A stretch of DNA of 64,000 bases from Rhizophagus irregularis (Eukaryota; Glomeromycota; Glomeromycetes; Glomerales; Glomeraceae): the NCBI RefSeq assembly GCF_026210795.1, contig NC_089436.1:434001-498000 (forward strand), written 5' to 3'. Below are positions 12,304 to 23,975 of this stretch, in pieces. Under the pieces are notes generated by a model. The model did not search any database and was not told where the DNA came from. It saw only the letters and a list, made by a program, of their open reading frames with translations. Made by a program: the position numbers and the translations under genes. The first letter of the stretch is position 1, and the number at the start of each line of letters is the position of its first letter.

Positions 12304-15300
12304 ATGTTATATCATTACGAATTGTGTAACAAATGTGGTGAAGATTATGTAAATGACACATACTATGGTATTCGTATAATTGAAAGATGGTGGTGTAGAT
12401 CATGTCTAATAAATAATTTAAAGAATAACTTTACAAAATGGACAAGTGGCAATAAAGAAATTGATGATTTCATTCAAAAACAGCAATTAAATTTTAAATA
12501 TTCTCATAATCTAATAATTGAATGGATACCATATAATCAATTTATTTATGTTAAAAAATTAGAAAAAAATGTTGATAATGCTGTTACTATATATTCAGCA
12601 TTATGGAATAATGGTTCATTACATTATGATATTAGTCAAGAGGAATTAACAAGAAAACCTAATATAAAAGTTGTATTAAAATGTTTAAACAACTCTCGAA
12701 ATATAATTGATGAAATTCTAATTAAGGTATGAAGTATTATTTATATGTTTAATTCAAATAATTTAATATACATAATAAACTTTTTTATATTTAATAGAAT
12801 ATAACATATTATATGTATGGGATATCTCAACACCCGGATACAAAAGATTACATCATTGTTTTACAAGATATATATTGTGAAAAATGTACAAGAGTATATA
12901 ATAAATGGTGTAAGCCATGTTACAGAAATTATTTTATAAATGAATTTAAAAACTGGACCAGTGGAAATGAAATAATTGATGATATCATTAAAAAAGTACA
13001 ATTGAAAATTATACCTAATGATATAGTAGTTGAATGGATACCTTTTAATCAATTTATCAATATTAAAGAAATAGAAAAAGTTGATGACAATACTACTATA
13101 TATTCAGCAATTTGGAATAATGGCCCATTGTATTATAATACCAATATAAAGGAATGGATAAGAAATCCTAATATAAAAGTTGCATTAAAATGTTTTAATG
13201 ATTCACAAGATATTATTGATGAATTACTTAGTAAGGTATGAGAATTATTTGTAAATTTAACTTAAATGTTTAATATAATAACTTTATTTATATTTAATAG
13301 GCTGAAAAATATAAAAAATCCTGTACTAGATTAAGTAGATTACATGAATTATATGGAATATCACAAAACCCAGATACAGAAAAATATATCATTGTTCAAG
13401 ATAAATATTGTGGAAAATGTGGTGAAAAATATACAAATGAATGTATTAAATGGTGTAGACCATGTCACATAAATTATTTTGAAAATGTGTGGACCAGTGG
13501 AAATGAAATAATTGATGATATCATTTTAAAAATGCAATTAGAAAATAGTTATTATAAAATAGTTGAATGGATACCATTTAATCAATTTATTAATATTAAA
13601 GAAATGGTAAAAGTTAATGATAAAACTATATATTCAGCATTGTGGAGTAACGGCTTATTATATTATAATAAATATAAAAAGAAATGGATGAGAGATCCTA
13701 ATTTAAAAGTCACAATAAAATGTTTTAACAATTCACAAAATATTATTGATGTATTACTTGATAAGGTATGGATTATTTACAAATTTAACTCAAGTACTTT
13801 AAATAAATAACTTTATTTATATTTAATAGGGTAAAAATTACAAAATTTATGGAATATCTCAAAACCCAAATACAAAAGAATACATTATTGTTTTAGAAAA
13901 TCGATTATATGAAAATGTATTGTGTCAGACATATCACAAAAATTATTTAAAAAATAATTTTACAAAATGGACAAGTGGAAATGAAAAAATTGATATTTTT
14001 ATTCAAAAATTACAATTAACAGTTGATAAAAATGATAGAAATATATGTGAGTGGATACCATACAATCAGTTTGTTAATATTAAAGAAATTGAAAAAAATG
14101 ATTTACTTACAATACATTCAGCTATATGGAATGATAGTCCATTTTATTATAATTCTATTAAAGAGGAAATAATAAGAAAACCTAAAAAAGTTACATATAC
14201 TACATTAAATAAATCACAAAATATGATTGATGATTTTCTTAATAAGGTATAAAAATCATTTTAAGTTTGATTCAAATTCTTTTCTTTTATTATAATAATT
14301 TATTTACATTAAACAGGTTAAAGATATACTGATGATTAACAATCGTGAAGTATATGATAGATCCTCTATTTTTTGTAAGTATTGTTCTTTAATGTGTGGA
14401 ATATCTCAAAATCCAGATACAGGAAATTATATCATAGTTTCACAGGATGAATATTGTGAAAAATGCAGTAAGCAATATACAAACATACATAATAAATGGT
14501 GTTTATGTCAAACAAATTGGAGTGGAAATAAAGAAATTGATGATTTAATTCAAGAAATACAATTAAAAAAAAATTATTATAATAAAGCTGAATGGATACC
14601 ATACAATCAGTTTATTAATATTAAAGAAATTGCAAAAGATAATAACAATGCTACTATTATATATTCAGCAATATGGAAGAATGGTCCATTATCATACATT
14701 AATAATTAATGGATAAGAAACTCTTATTATACAAGTGTTATATTAAAATATTTGGATATTAATGAATTTACCAGCAAGGTATGACAGTTATTTATAAGTT
14801 TAATTTAAATAATTTTAAATAATAGACATTTATACTTATTAATATATATAGGATAATTATCACAACATATATGGAATATCTCAAAATCCAGATGCCAAAG
14901 AATATATCATGGTTTTATCAAATTATAAATATTGTGAAAAATGTGGTGAATGGTATACAGATCAAAATGATATTTATAAATGGTGTAAGCCATGTTGCAT
15001 AAATTATTTTAACAATGAGTTTAAAAACTGGACCAGTGGAAATGAAATGATTGATAATTTTATTTTAGGAATGCAATTAAAAATCAATAATCGTAAGGAT
15101 AAAATAGTTGAGTGGATACCATACAATCAATTTATTAACATCAAAGAAATAGCAAAAAATAATAATAATGCTACCATTATATATTCAGCAATATGGATAA
15201 ATGGTCCATTAAAATTTGATTTTATTTATAAATCATATAAAAGAAAATGTTATAAAAGAGTTATATTAAGCTGCTTAACATTAGATATCAATGAATTTTC

Positions 15301-17661
15301 CAATAAGGTATGGAATTTTTTACATACTAACTTAAACATTTTATTTCAAATAATCATTTATTTATATTTATAGATTAATAATTATAAAGGTATATATGGA
15401 ATATCACAAAATCCAGATACAAAAAATTATTTTATAGTTTTAAATAATATCCCATGGTTAATTTTACAAAATAATTTTACAAATTTAAGTGGAAATAAAA
15501 TAATTGATGATTTTATTCAAGAAATGCAATTAAAAATTAATAATTGGACTCATATAATAGTTGAATGGATACCACATACTGATATTACAAAAATTGAGAA
15601 AATTGTTAATAATGCATATTCAGCTATATGGAAAAATGGTCCACTATATTATAGATATGATAAAAAGGAATGGATAAGACATTCTAATAAAAAAGTTATA
15701 TTAAATTCCTTAGCATCAGATATTAAGAAATTTCTTAATAAGGTATAAAAATTATTTGTAAATTTAATAACTTAAATATTCAAAGAAAATAACTAACTTA
15801 TTTGTAATTTATTAGGCTAAAAAATATAATAGTATATATGGAATAACTCAAAATCCATATACAAATGATTATATTTTAGTTCTTCAAAATAGGAATTGTA
15901 AAAAATGTGGTAAACCATATAGTGATTTAAAAAATAAATGGTGTGAGTTATGTGAAATAAATTATATACGAAATAATTTTGCAAATTGGAGTGGAAATGA
16001 AAAAATTGATAATTTTATTCAAGAAAAGCAAATAAAGATAAATGTTTTTAATGATATAGTAGTTGAATGGATACCATACAATCAGTTTATTAATATTGAA
16101 AAAATTGAAAAAGTTGGTGATAATATTACTATTATCTATTCAGCAATATGGAAGAATGGTCCATTATATTATGAAAAAAATAGAAAGGAATGGATAAGGA
16201 ATTCTTATGAAGAAGTTGTATTAAAATGCTTAACATTAGATATCAATGAATTTTTTATTGAGGTATGAAAGTTATTTACATCTAGCTTAAATATTTTACT
16301 TTAAATAATAATTTTATTTATATTTAATAGGCTAACAATTATAATGATATATACGGAATGTCTCAAAATCCAAATACAAACAATTATATTTTAGTTTTTC
16401 AAAATAATCAGTGTTGTAATAGATGTTACAAACTATATAGTACTGATATGACTGGTTTAGGAGGGAAATGTTGTAATTCATGCCAAATAAATTATATACA
16501 TAATAATTTGACAAATTGGAGTGAAAACCAAAAAATTAATGATTTTGTTCGAGAAATGCATTTGAAAATTAATAATTATGAAGATATAATATTTGAATGG
16601 ATACCATACAATCAGTTTGATTATATTGAAGTAATTGGTAAAGGTGGTTTCGCTACAATATATTCAGCAATATGGAAGGATGGTCCATTAAAATGTAATT
16701 ATGATAAGATATATAAAAGAGATGTTAATTATAAAGAGGTTGCATTAAAAAGTATAGATAAATCACATAATAAAATTAATGAATTTTTAAATGAGGTATG
16801 AAATTTTTAAATTTTAAAATAATTATTTAATATATTGATTTTTTTTTTATGTTTATATAGGTAAAAGCATATTCAATTAAATGTAATATTTATAATAGTA
16901 TTCTTAAAATATATGGAATATCTCAAAATCCTATTACAAAAAATTATATTATAGTTCTTCAATATGCAAAATATGGAAGTATTAATAATTGGATGCATTA
17001 TTTCTATAAAGATTTTGATTGTCATGTTAAATATGAATTACTTTCAAATATATATAGTGGTCTTATAAAAATTCATGAAAACCAGATGGTTCATCGTGAT
17101 TTTCATATAGGAAATATTTTAGTTAGTAATGATAAGTATATTGGAACTATTCCTTTAGGTATATATATTTCAGATATGGGATTATGTGGAGAAGTTGGTA
17201 ATAAAAATGAAACAAAAATTTATGGAGTTATGCCTTATGTAGCTCCTGAAGTATTAAGAGGCAAGCCTTATACTCAAGCAGCAGATATATATAGTTTTGG
17301 TATGGTTATGTATTATATTATAACTGGAAGACAACCTTTTGAAAATCGTACACATGATAGTTTATTAGCATTAGATATATGTAATGGAATTAGACCTGAA
17401 GTACCTGAAATACCTGAATTGAAATCAAATCGGTATATTAATCTAATGAAAAAATGTTGGGATTCAAATCCAGATAATAGACCAAATGTTTTTTCAATAA
17501 GTATATATTGTTTGACAGATGAAATTGAAAAAGCAGAAAAATATCTACTTAGAGAATATAAGGAAAGCAGCCAATTAACTATTACTCATTCACAAGCTAT
17601 TTACACATCTCGGTTACTTAATCCTTATACAGAAGGACTTGCATTTGATTTTACAGAGTAA
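12304..17661 (+). CDS. Kinase with nine tandem zinc-knuckle/N-lobe exons
   Basis: Ten exons, all joined in phase 0: 12304-12726, 12798-13235, 13301-13765, 13830-14246, 14317-14778, 14852-15307, 15374-15742, 15816-16262, 16331-16795, 16861-17661. Donors are GTAT(G/A), acceptors TAG or CAG, introns 64-73 bp. Exons 1-9 each encode a CxxC...CxxC knuckle, WTSGN linker, EWIPYNQF and a kinase N-lobe (TIYSAIWxNGPL...VALK...FLNK). From exon 2 each starts with the YGISQNPDTKxYIIVL hinge region. Exon 10 supplies the C-lobe: HRDFHIGNIL (Asp at 17098), SDMGLCG replacing DFG, APE at 17242. Only unit 9 has a proper glycine loop (GKGGFA, 16637) with VALK. Exon 5 contains one in-frame TAA at 14707, where the aligned codon in sister units is GAA. 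Summed length is 4743 nt. TKL-type fungal kinase is the best class; substrate unknown. The gene could be functional if exon 5 is skipped, otherwise a pseudogene. Confidence 0.8.
14707..14709 (+). other. In-frame TAA in kinase exon 5
   Basis: Codon 131 of exon 5 is TAA directly before TGGATAAGAAA. Exons 2, 7 and 8 have GAATGGATAAGA at the same place, so a single G-to-T change explains the stop. Because the exon has 462 bases and phase-0 borders, removing it by exon skipping would restore the frame. Confidence 0.8.
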
Positions 17662-18118
17662 ATTATATACACTTAAATCTTTTTATTTTCAACTTTCTAT
17701 TAATAAGAAACTTGTTAAAATTTTAAAATATCAATAGAGAAAAATGGAATTACAAGAATTATCACTTATTTTTTGCTTATCATAACAATATATTTTATTT
17801 ATTTTTATATTTATTTTTATAAAATATTAAATATGAATTTCATTATATTTTGTTTAATACTGATTAATTGATTATAGAGTATGTGTAAACTTTTTTACAT
17901 AAATAAAATCAGTTTGTAATTGAGCAATAAAATTAACACAGTTTTTGAAATGAGACTTTTTGTTGTTATGCATCATCAATTATTCCACTTTTTGTGGCTT
18001 ATTATCCTAATAATTGGTGGCTACAAATAAAACTTTTCATATTTATTTTATTTATTTTTTTAATTGATAAAAGTATTTCTTTATTAGTAAAATGTAGAAG
18101 AACATATTACATATTTAA
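17662..18118. other. 3' flank of kinase gene, left TTAA of the transposon
   Basis: AT-rich sequence with AATAAA-like words (for example near 17904 and 17928) that may serve the kinase transcript. It ends with TTAA at 18115-18118, the left copy of the transposon target duplication. No gene was seen. Confidence 0.4.
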
Positions 18119-18221
18119 GGGACAGATCGGCACTCAATGAGAGAAAATGATCAGCAAACTATAATTAATTTAATGGGTTTCGTAATTAATAAAAAAAAAA
18201 TTTTTGGAATTTTGCGTTCTT

Positions 18222-18230
18222 TACTATATA
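18222..18230 (+). promoter_or_regulatory. TATA-like box of the transposase gene
   Basis: CTATATAAA lies only 10 bases before the first ATG at 18241. That is close for a TATA box, so either transcripts have almost no leader or translation starts downstream (for example at the internal Met of MSVNCC). Confidence 0.35.
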
Positions 18231-18240
18231 AACTGCCTCA

Positions 18241-20399
18241 ATGAGCAAAACAAAACAGTATGAAGTAACCCTTCTGGCCAAGGGAATTATTTCAGAAGAT
18301 TTACACTATGGAATACATGCACGAAATTGGTGGGAACCATGCAAATTTGCTCAAACCAACTTTAATCCAATACCTTACCGACTATTTATGTCTGTTAATT
18401 GTTGTCTTAACAGTAAAAATTTTGCAATAACAATTCTTAATGATGGGCAAACACAAAATCCATGTTTCCGTTGTGTTTGTGATGGTAAAGATTCTGGAAT
18501 TCAAGCGTCAGCGAATGCAGCTATTAATAACATGTACGTACAAATTTTTGGTAATAAAACAACAAAGTATTCAGGATTAATTGTTATGGGATTTGATAAT
18601 GAAGCAATTGTTCGTGAGTTAGTAGCTGATGTTTCATTTGTTCCAATATTTATTCGTTTAGATAAAATAATAATTGTGGTTAGTAAAATTGGTGTTTCAT
18701 CTCGTGAAGGATATTATGGTGCCAGTCCAGGATATTTTTCTACACTTATAACAAAATATGCAGGCAAACAATCACTTTTTGTACAATCCATAGAAGATGA
18801 ATGTAGTTTAGACATTTATAATGAAGGTGTTAAATTATACCATAATAAGAATACTACACCTAATAAAATTTGGGAAACTATTGATATTCACAAAAAATAT
18901 GATGGAGTGGCTTTATTCGGAATTACTGATCCATATATTCAACAAAAATTGGAAGAACTGAATAAATTAGAAAAAAGTAAATTAGAAAAGAGTAAAAATT
19001 TAATCACTTGTACAAGTGATAATTGGGAAAATATTGATATATTGAATCTTATATTTGAGCAAAATATAAAAAAATGTAAAATTGCTACTAGTACATTTTT
19101 AGATTGGTCAAACTTATTTACAAATTGGTATAAACAAACTAATACAATAATTCAATTTCCCACAATTTTATTTCAAATTTATCCAAATAATTACCAATTC
19201 CAAGAAAAAGAATTAAACGCGTGGCGAGCAATGTTTTGTGCCGCTGGTTGTACCAATATCACTCCACTTGTAAAAAAAAAGCATATAATTGAATTTTGGA
19301 CAAAAGCATCAGATCCTTCGTCTGATAGGGATAATCTAGTAAAACTTTTTGAATCAGGAATGTTATTGGTAATGGAAAAGAAATCTCAACCTAATAGCGA
19401 AAGTGAAAAAATTTGGGAAAGTTTACAAAAAGCTTTAGAAGCAAATAAAAGAGGAGTTGATGGAAAAGTTAGGATTCTTTCAATAATTGCTGAAAATTTT
19501 ACATATAAAAAACTCAATGAGAAGTTTGGGGTAAAGTTAAAAATTATATTTATTGAATTTATTATAAATAAATCTTAAAAATAACTAAATACTTACATAT
19601 AGGTAGGAAATAATATAATTAATTCTGCACGAAAATATGCAAGACTTAATGGACCAGGAGCACCAAGCCTAATAAAACCAAAAGAACTGTTAAACAAATG
19701 TCTGAAATTAAAGAAAAGCAAATTTTAATGTTTTTTCAAGATCAAAGTATAGTTACGCAAAGTTCTTACCAGGTGGATAAGAATGGATCACCAATATTAT
19801 ATATGCGTGATCAAAAAATCAAACTGTGGAAAAAATTTGAAGAAACTTTTCCTAATGGTATGAAAAAGACATCATTTTTGGGCCGATTAGCAAATTGTAA
19901 TAATATCAAATATCGGAATGATATGGGTGGACTTTGCCTTACCTGTAATGAATATGGCTATACTCCATTTGAGTCTTTAATAGCTATTGCACACAATACA
20001 TTTTCACAAAAAGATCAGTTAGTAAGTAAAATTTTTAATAAACAAATTATTTTAGTTTGAAAATATTATAATTTACCTTTTATTAATATTTTTAGAATAA
20101 TGCATTGCGAAAAATTGACACTTTAAAGCGTCACTTGCGTCGTGGTTATGAAAGAGAATTGGCGGTTAATGCTGATGGTACAACACAACATAATCTCTGT
20201 ATTTCTCATTGTTTACCATATGCCTTTGGAAAATGTTTGGAAAAACATAAGTCACGATGCTCAGAGTGTGATAAATTTTTTGAATTTTTTGAATTTATGC
20301 ACCTACATGTAAATGAAGATCAGCAGCTTTTTTAGAAGAAATAAAAGAACATTTGCAGTATTTCTTAGCCCATACAACACGAAAAGTATACTTGAATGC
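18241..20399 (+). pseudogene. Transposase-like gene, N-terminal half
   Basis: Exon 1 (18241-19530, 430 codons, phase 0, donor GTAAAG) starts MSKTKQYEVTLLAKG, includes YSGLIVMGFDNEAIVRELV and EGYYGASPGYFSTL, and ends RILSIIAENFTYKKLNEKFG, which with exon 2 (from 19603, NNIINSARKYARLNGPG) looks like a helix-turn-helix. A one-base frame change near 19686 separates this from KQMSEIKEKQILMFFQDQ onwards. That frame runs to 20021 (donor GTAAGT). Exon 3 starts at 20096 (NNALRKIDTLKRHLRRGYER) and has a Cys/His cluster (HNLCISHCLPYAFGKC, then HKSRCSEC) that may bind zinc. A T6 run at 20328 shifts frame again before EEIKEHLQYFLAHTTRKVYL, where the insertion starts. The first exon is intact; the whole is not. 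Confidence 0.7.
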
Positions 20400-20845
20400 T
20401 TAATTCTTTACAGAAACTAATAAATTTGAAACGACTAAGCCGCGAATGTGCCACAATTTTGCCACCTATCTGTGGCGGTAAAATCACAATGATTACGTTA
20501 CTTTTTACTTAACATAGCCGCAGCAGTTCGTATCAAATGGTTAGGTAGAGTACTGGTAGAGTATACATTAAGTAGTCATAGCGAATTAAAGTTATAATTA
20601 GGTAGAGACTACGCAGAAACTACATTACAATTAAGCAATAATTTATATACATAATTGTCACAATATGACAATAAAATCAAATATTATATTAAACACATTA
20701 CTATACATCTATATTAAAGTTCTTATACAAAAAGTAAAATTTTAGTCCAACGGCATTTTTCATTTGCCCTTTGCTCATTCGTTAAAGTAAATAATTTAAA
20801 TAAAAAAATAACTTTCATCTAAACATCTAAAGAACTGAAGATCCA

Positions 20846-22773
20846 TCTAAAAAGAATAAAAAATGAAATTGTTAGCGTAATTAAAAAGTTTAAGCAGATA
20901 AATGGTTCGTTAAAGAATAATTAAAAACTGTTAATATCCTACCATATTCCCACACATCCAAATAGTCAAAAAGCCAAGCTGTCTACAAAAAAATAAATGC
21001 AACGTTAGTAATCATTTCATTAAAAGGACTAAAAAACAACCTCCTCTTTCTTACCGAGTTTCCACACGTCCAAATACTCCAAGAAGAACTGACTGTTTAC
21101 AAAAAAGAATAAATGAAACATTAGTGAATGTTTCGTTAAAATAGATTAAAAAATTCCAGCTCTCTACCAAAATTCATGCGTCCAGAAAAATTGGCTGTCT
21201 AAAAAAAAGAATAAAAATGAAATGTAACTTTCGTTAAATGTTAAAATAAAAAATTCAAGAAAGATTGCTGAAATACCCACTAAAATTCCATGATTGTACG
21301 CATCCTAGTATCCGAAAAACTAGTCGCCTATAAAATAAAAAAATATAACGAAACATTAGTAAGTTTCGTCAAAATAAAAAATAAAAAAGAAACCCACCAA
21401 GGAATATGCTCCAGAAAATTCAACAAAAAATCCAGGCTTCGAACGTCTAAAAAGAATGAATAAAATGTTAAAAAATTTTTCATTGAAAGAAATATATTAA
21501 TTAAATCCTTTCCTTACTGAACTCCCACATGTCCAAAAAAACTTAAAAAAAAAGAAAATTAGTATATAAATGAAAAAAATCAAAAATCGATAAAGATAAA
21601 AATACCTACCTAAGAGAGCACCATTCACATAATCAAAGTGCCAAAGACCCGCTAAAAAAAATAAAAATGAAATAATCGTCAGATTACTTTTGGAACCAGT
21701 TTCCTGCAAAATAAAGAAAATGTTAGGTAATGTTATTTTATAAAAAAAAAAACTTAATATATTTAAGTAGTTTTCAAAACATTCTGAATACTTGCTTGGG
21801 ATTTAATTTTTTTAAATCTTTGAATCGAAGGGAGCTATGCTTCAAAATCGGACCTGGATTCCTACATAATAAAAAAAATTAATGAATAATTTTTTTTATA
21901 AAAAATAATAAAAAAAAAACATAACAAAATGTTAGTAACCATTTCGTTAAAGAATTAAAAAAGTAACCTTCTCACCCCTTAACGAGTTTTCCATGTGTCC
22001 GAATACTCCAAAGAATTGGCTGTCTAAAGAATACTGTAAACAAAACATTAGTGATCGTTTTGCTCATTTCGTTAAACAAATAATGAAGAAAAAAAAATAG
22101 CTTACCTTTCTCCAATAATGTGTCAGAACCCGAAGAGCAAACCATCTAAAAAAAGGAAGAAAAAGAAACATTAGTAGCTGTTTCGTTGTCTCGTTAAAAG
22201 TAAATAACTAAAAAAAACCCTCACCATTAATTAATACAAAAAATAAAATAATTTTTCTTGCCATGCGATTTATCTCATGCATAATTGCTTGTTCATTAGC
22301 ATCAGTTTCACTAACAAAATTTTGCAGATGATCTCGTACTTGTTCATTGAAATCAGATAAATTTATTAATCAAAATTACGCATATCGATATTCAATATTA
22401 AGAGTATGATTATTAATCGAAATAATTTCAAATATCTGAAAATAAAAACCATCTACAAAAGAAAAAAAAAGAATGAACCGTTAAAACTGTTTGTTAGAAT
22501 TTAAAAAAAAAGAAAAAAAATTACCAAAAATTTTTCGTCCTTCTTTGTGTTCCAAAGATCCAAAAGTATCAACTGTTAAAATGAACGCGTATTCCTAAAG
22601 ACTAGAAATAAAAAGAAGGAAATAAAATTTTCGTTAAAAACCAATTTTTTTTAATAAACTTTTATTCTTTTTAATTTTAAAAGTCACCAAGTCGTCACAT
22701 CCGTTAGCCGCCTAAAATGAAACTCTCTTACCAAACCCTATAAGCGTCCAAAGGCCAAAATGAAGGTAAAAGC
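20846..22773 (-). repeat. Mini-exon cassette array B (about 15 units)
   Basis: On the minus strand a series of short blocks is bounded by T-rich AG acceptors and GT donors. The blocks are 22732-22773, 22688-22711, 22525-22572, 22106-22145, 21976-22023, 21688-21703, 21610-21651, 21518-21541, 21398-21446, 21277-21327, 21168-21198, 21055-21092 and 20943-20982, with less certain ones near 21792-21863 and 20846. Donors include GTAAGA, GTAAGC, GTAAGG, GTGAG and GTAGGT. Many blocks share the words CTTGGAGTATTTGGAC or TTTGGACATGTGG, and the spacers share a palindrome-like ACATTAGT...TTTCGTTAAA. Repeat plus splice signals suggest duplicated exon-intron units. Block lengths vary and reading frames are not all open, so coding status is unresolved. 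Confidence 0.55.
22253..22362 (-). pseudogene. Coding-like exon fragment inside array B
   Basis: One minus-strand stretch between cassettes reads as a clean peptide, NLSDFNEQVRDHLQNFVSET followed by DANEQAIMHEINRMARK. Just upstream the frame is interrupted by stops, while IFEIISINNHTLNIEYRYA (near 22380-22440, after a CAG acceptor) is open in another frame. It may be a larger exon of the gene that owns the cassettes, now damaged. Family not recognised. Confidence 0.35.
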
Positions 22774-22794
22774 CTATAGGTAACTAAAGCCTAT

Positions 22795-23060
22795 ATAAGA
22801 AAAGAAATTAGAAAAAAAAAGTGAGAGAAAAGGGGAAGGAATTTAAGAGTGTGAAAGGGAAGTGAAAGGGAAGTGAAAGGCCAAAAGGGTGAGTGAAAGT
22901 GAAAGAAAAAGAACGTATAAAAGTGTAAGGAAAGAACATGTAAAAGTAAAGGAGAAAGGAATAAGGACAGAATGAAGGAAAAGAAAAAGAAAGAACAAGG
23001 GAAAGGGAAATAAGAAAGGGAAAGAGTAGAAGAAAGCAAGGAAATGGAAAAGAGGAAATT
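22795..23060. repeat. Purine-rich tract
   Basis: About 260 bases of G/A-rich sequence built from GAAAGGGAA and GTGAAAG words. Any long frame here is an artefact of composition. Confidence 0.6.
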
Positions 23061-23467
23061 ATAAAAAACTAACGAAAAAAAAGATTAAGCTTAATTAAAC
23101 TGCAGTTTGCAGATCATTCAAATCATTAATATTCGAAATAAACTTTAGTTTCTTTCCATACACGCTCTCTTTACACTCTAACTCGAAACTTTTTTTAATT
23201 TTTTTCTTTTAAAGTTTTTCAAATCGAAAACTTTTTTTTTAATTTTTATTTATTTATTTTTTTTTATTTTTTATCCTACTTTACGTATATCCTTCTCCTC
23301 CTAAATATGAAAAGGAAGAAAAAAAGCAAGGCTCCACCCACCTTAAAGCCCACCTAAATACGAAAGGGAAAAAATAAAGTACTCACCACCCTCTTAAATA
23401 TGAAAAGGGAAAATCGTATCCACCTATCTACTTTTTATTACATTCTGGATTTTTTAATATAAGGTTC

Positions 23468-23560
23468 TTAGAGATCATAAGCTTTCTCACCAGCTGGTAA
23501 AGTGTATGAATTTCTTTAATTCACAAAGAAAGCCTTGCTAAAGTCATCTTTAGTGTAGGC
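23468..23560 (-). pseudogene. C-terminal coding fragment, unknown family
   Basis: The minus strand reads AYTKDDFSKAFFVN, one stop codon, then RNSYTLPAGEKAYDL and a terminal TAA. The peptide looks like real protein rather than AT noise. It is too short to name. Confidence 0.3.
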
Positions 23561-23744
23561 CTAGTAATACATTGCCTTAATTGAGCGTGGCTATGAAGTT
23601 TATGATTATCAGTTTATAATTCTCGTTACATTTAGTATATATTTCTTATATTTTAATTACACAATTTATTTTACTATATATTTAATTGTAATGATATAAT
23701 GCAAATTATCAAAGTAAGACAAAATTTAATAAATTATATAAATA

Positions 23745-23975
23745 AGAAAAAATGTTATTAATAATACATTTTTACAAAAAAAATTATTTTATAATACATT
23801 TGTATAAAAAAATTTATTTTATAATAAATACATTTTTACGAGAAAAAAATTTATTTTATAATACTTTTTATGAAAAAAAATTATTTTATAATACATTTTT
23901 ACGAAAAAAATTTATTTTATAAGTACATTTTTACGAAAAATTTTATTTTATAATAAATATTAATAAAATTATTAA
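23745..23975. repeat. 36-bp AT minisatellite
   Basis: About six diverged copies of a unit of the form AATACATTTTTACGAAAA followed by AAATTTATTTTAT. Confidence 0.7.

Noticed and set aside
22791-23039. 82-codon minus-strand Phe/Ser-rich frame
   Set aside because: It is the complement of a purine-rich tract.
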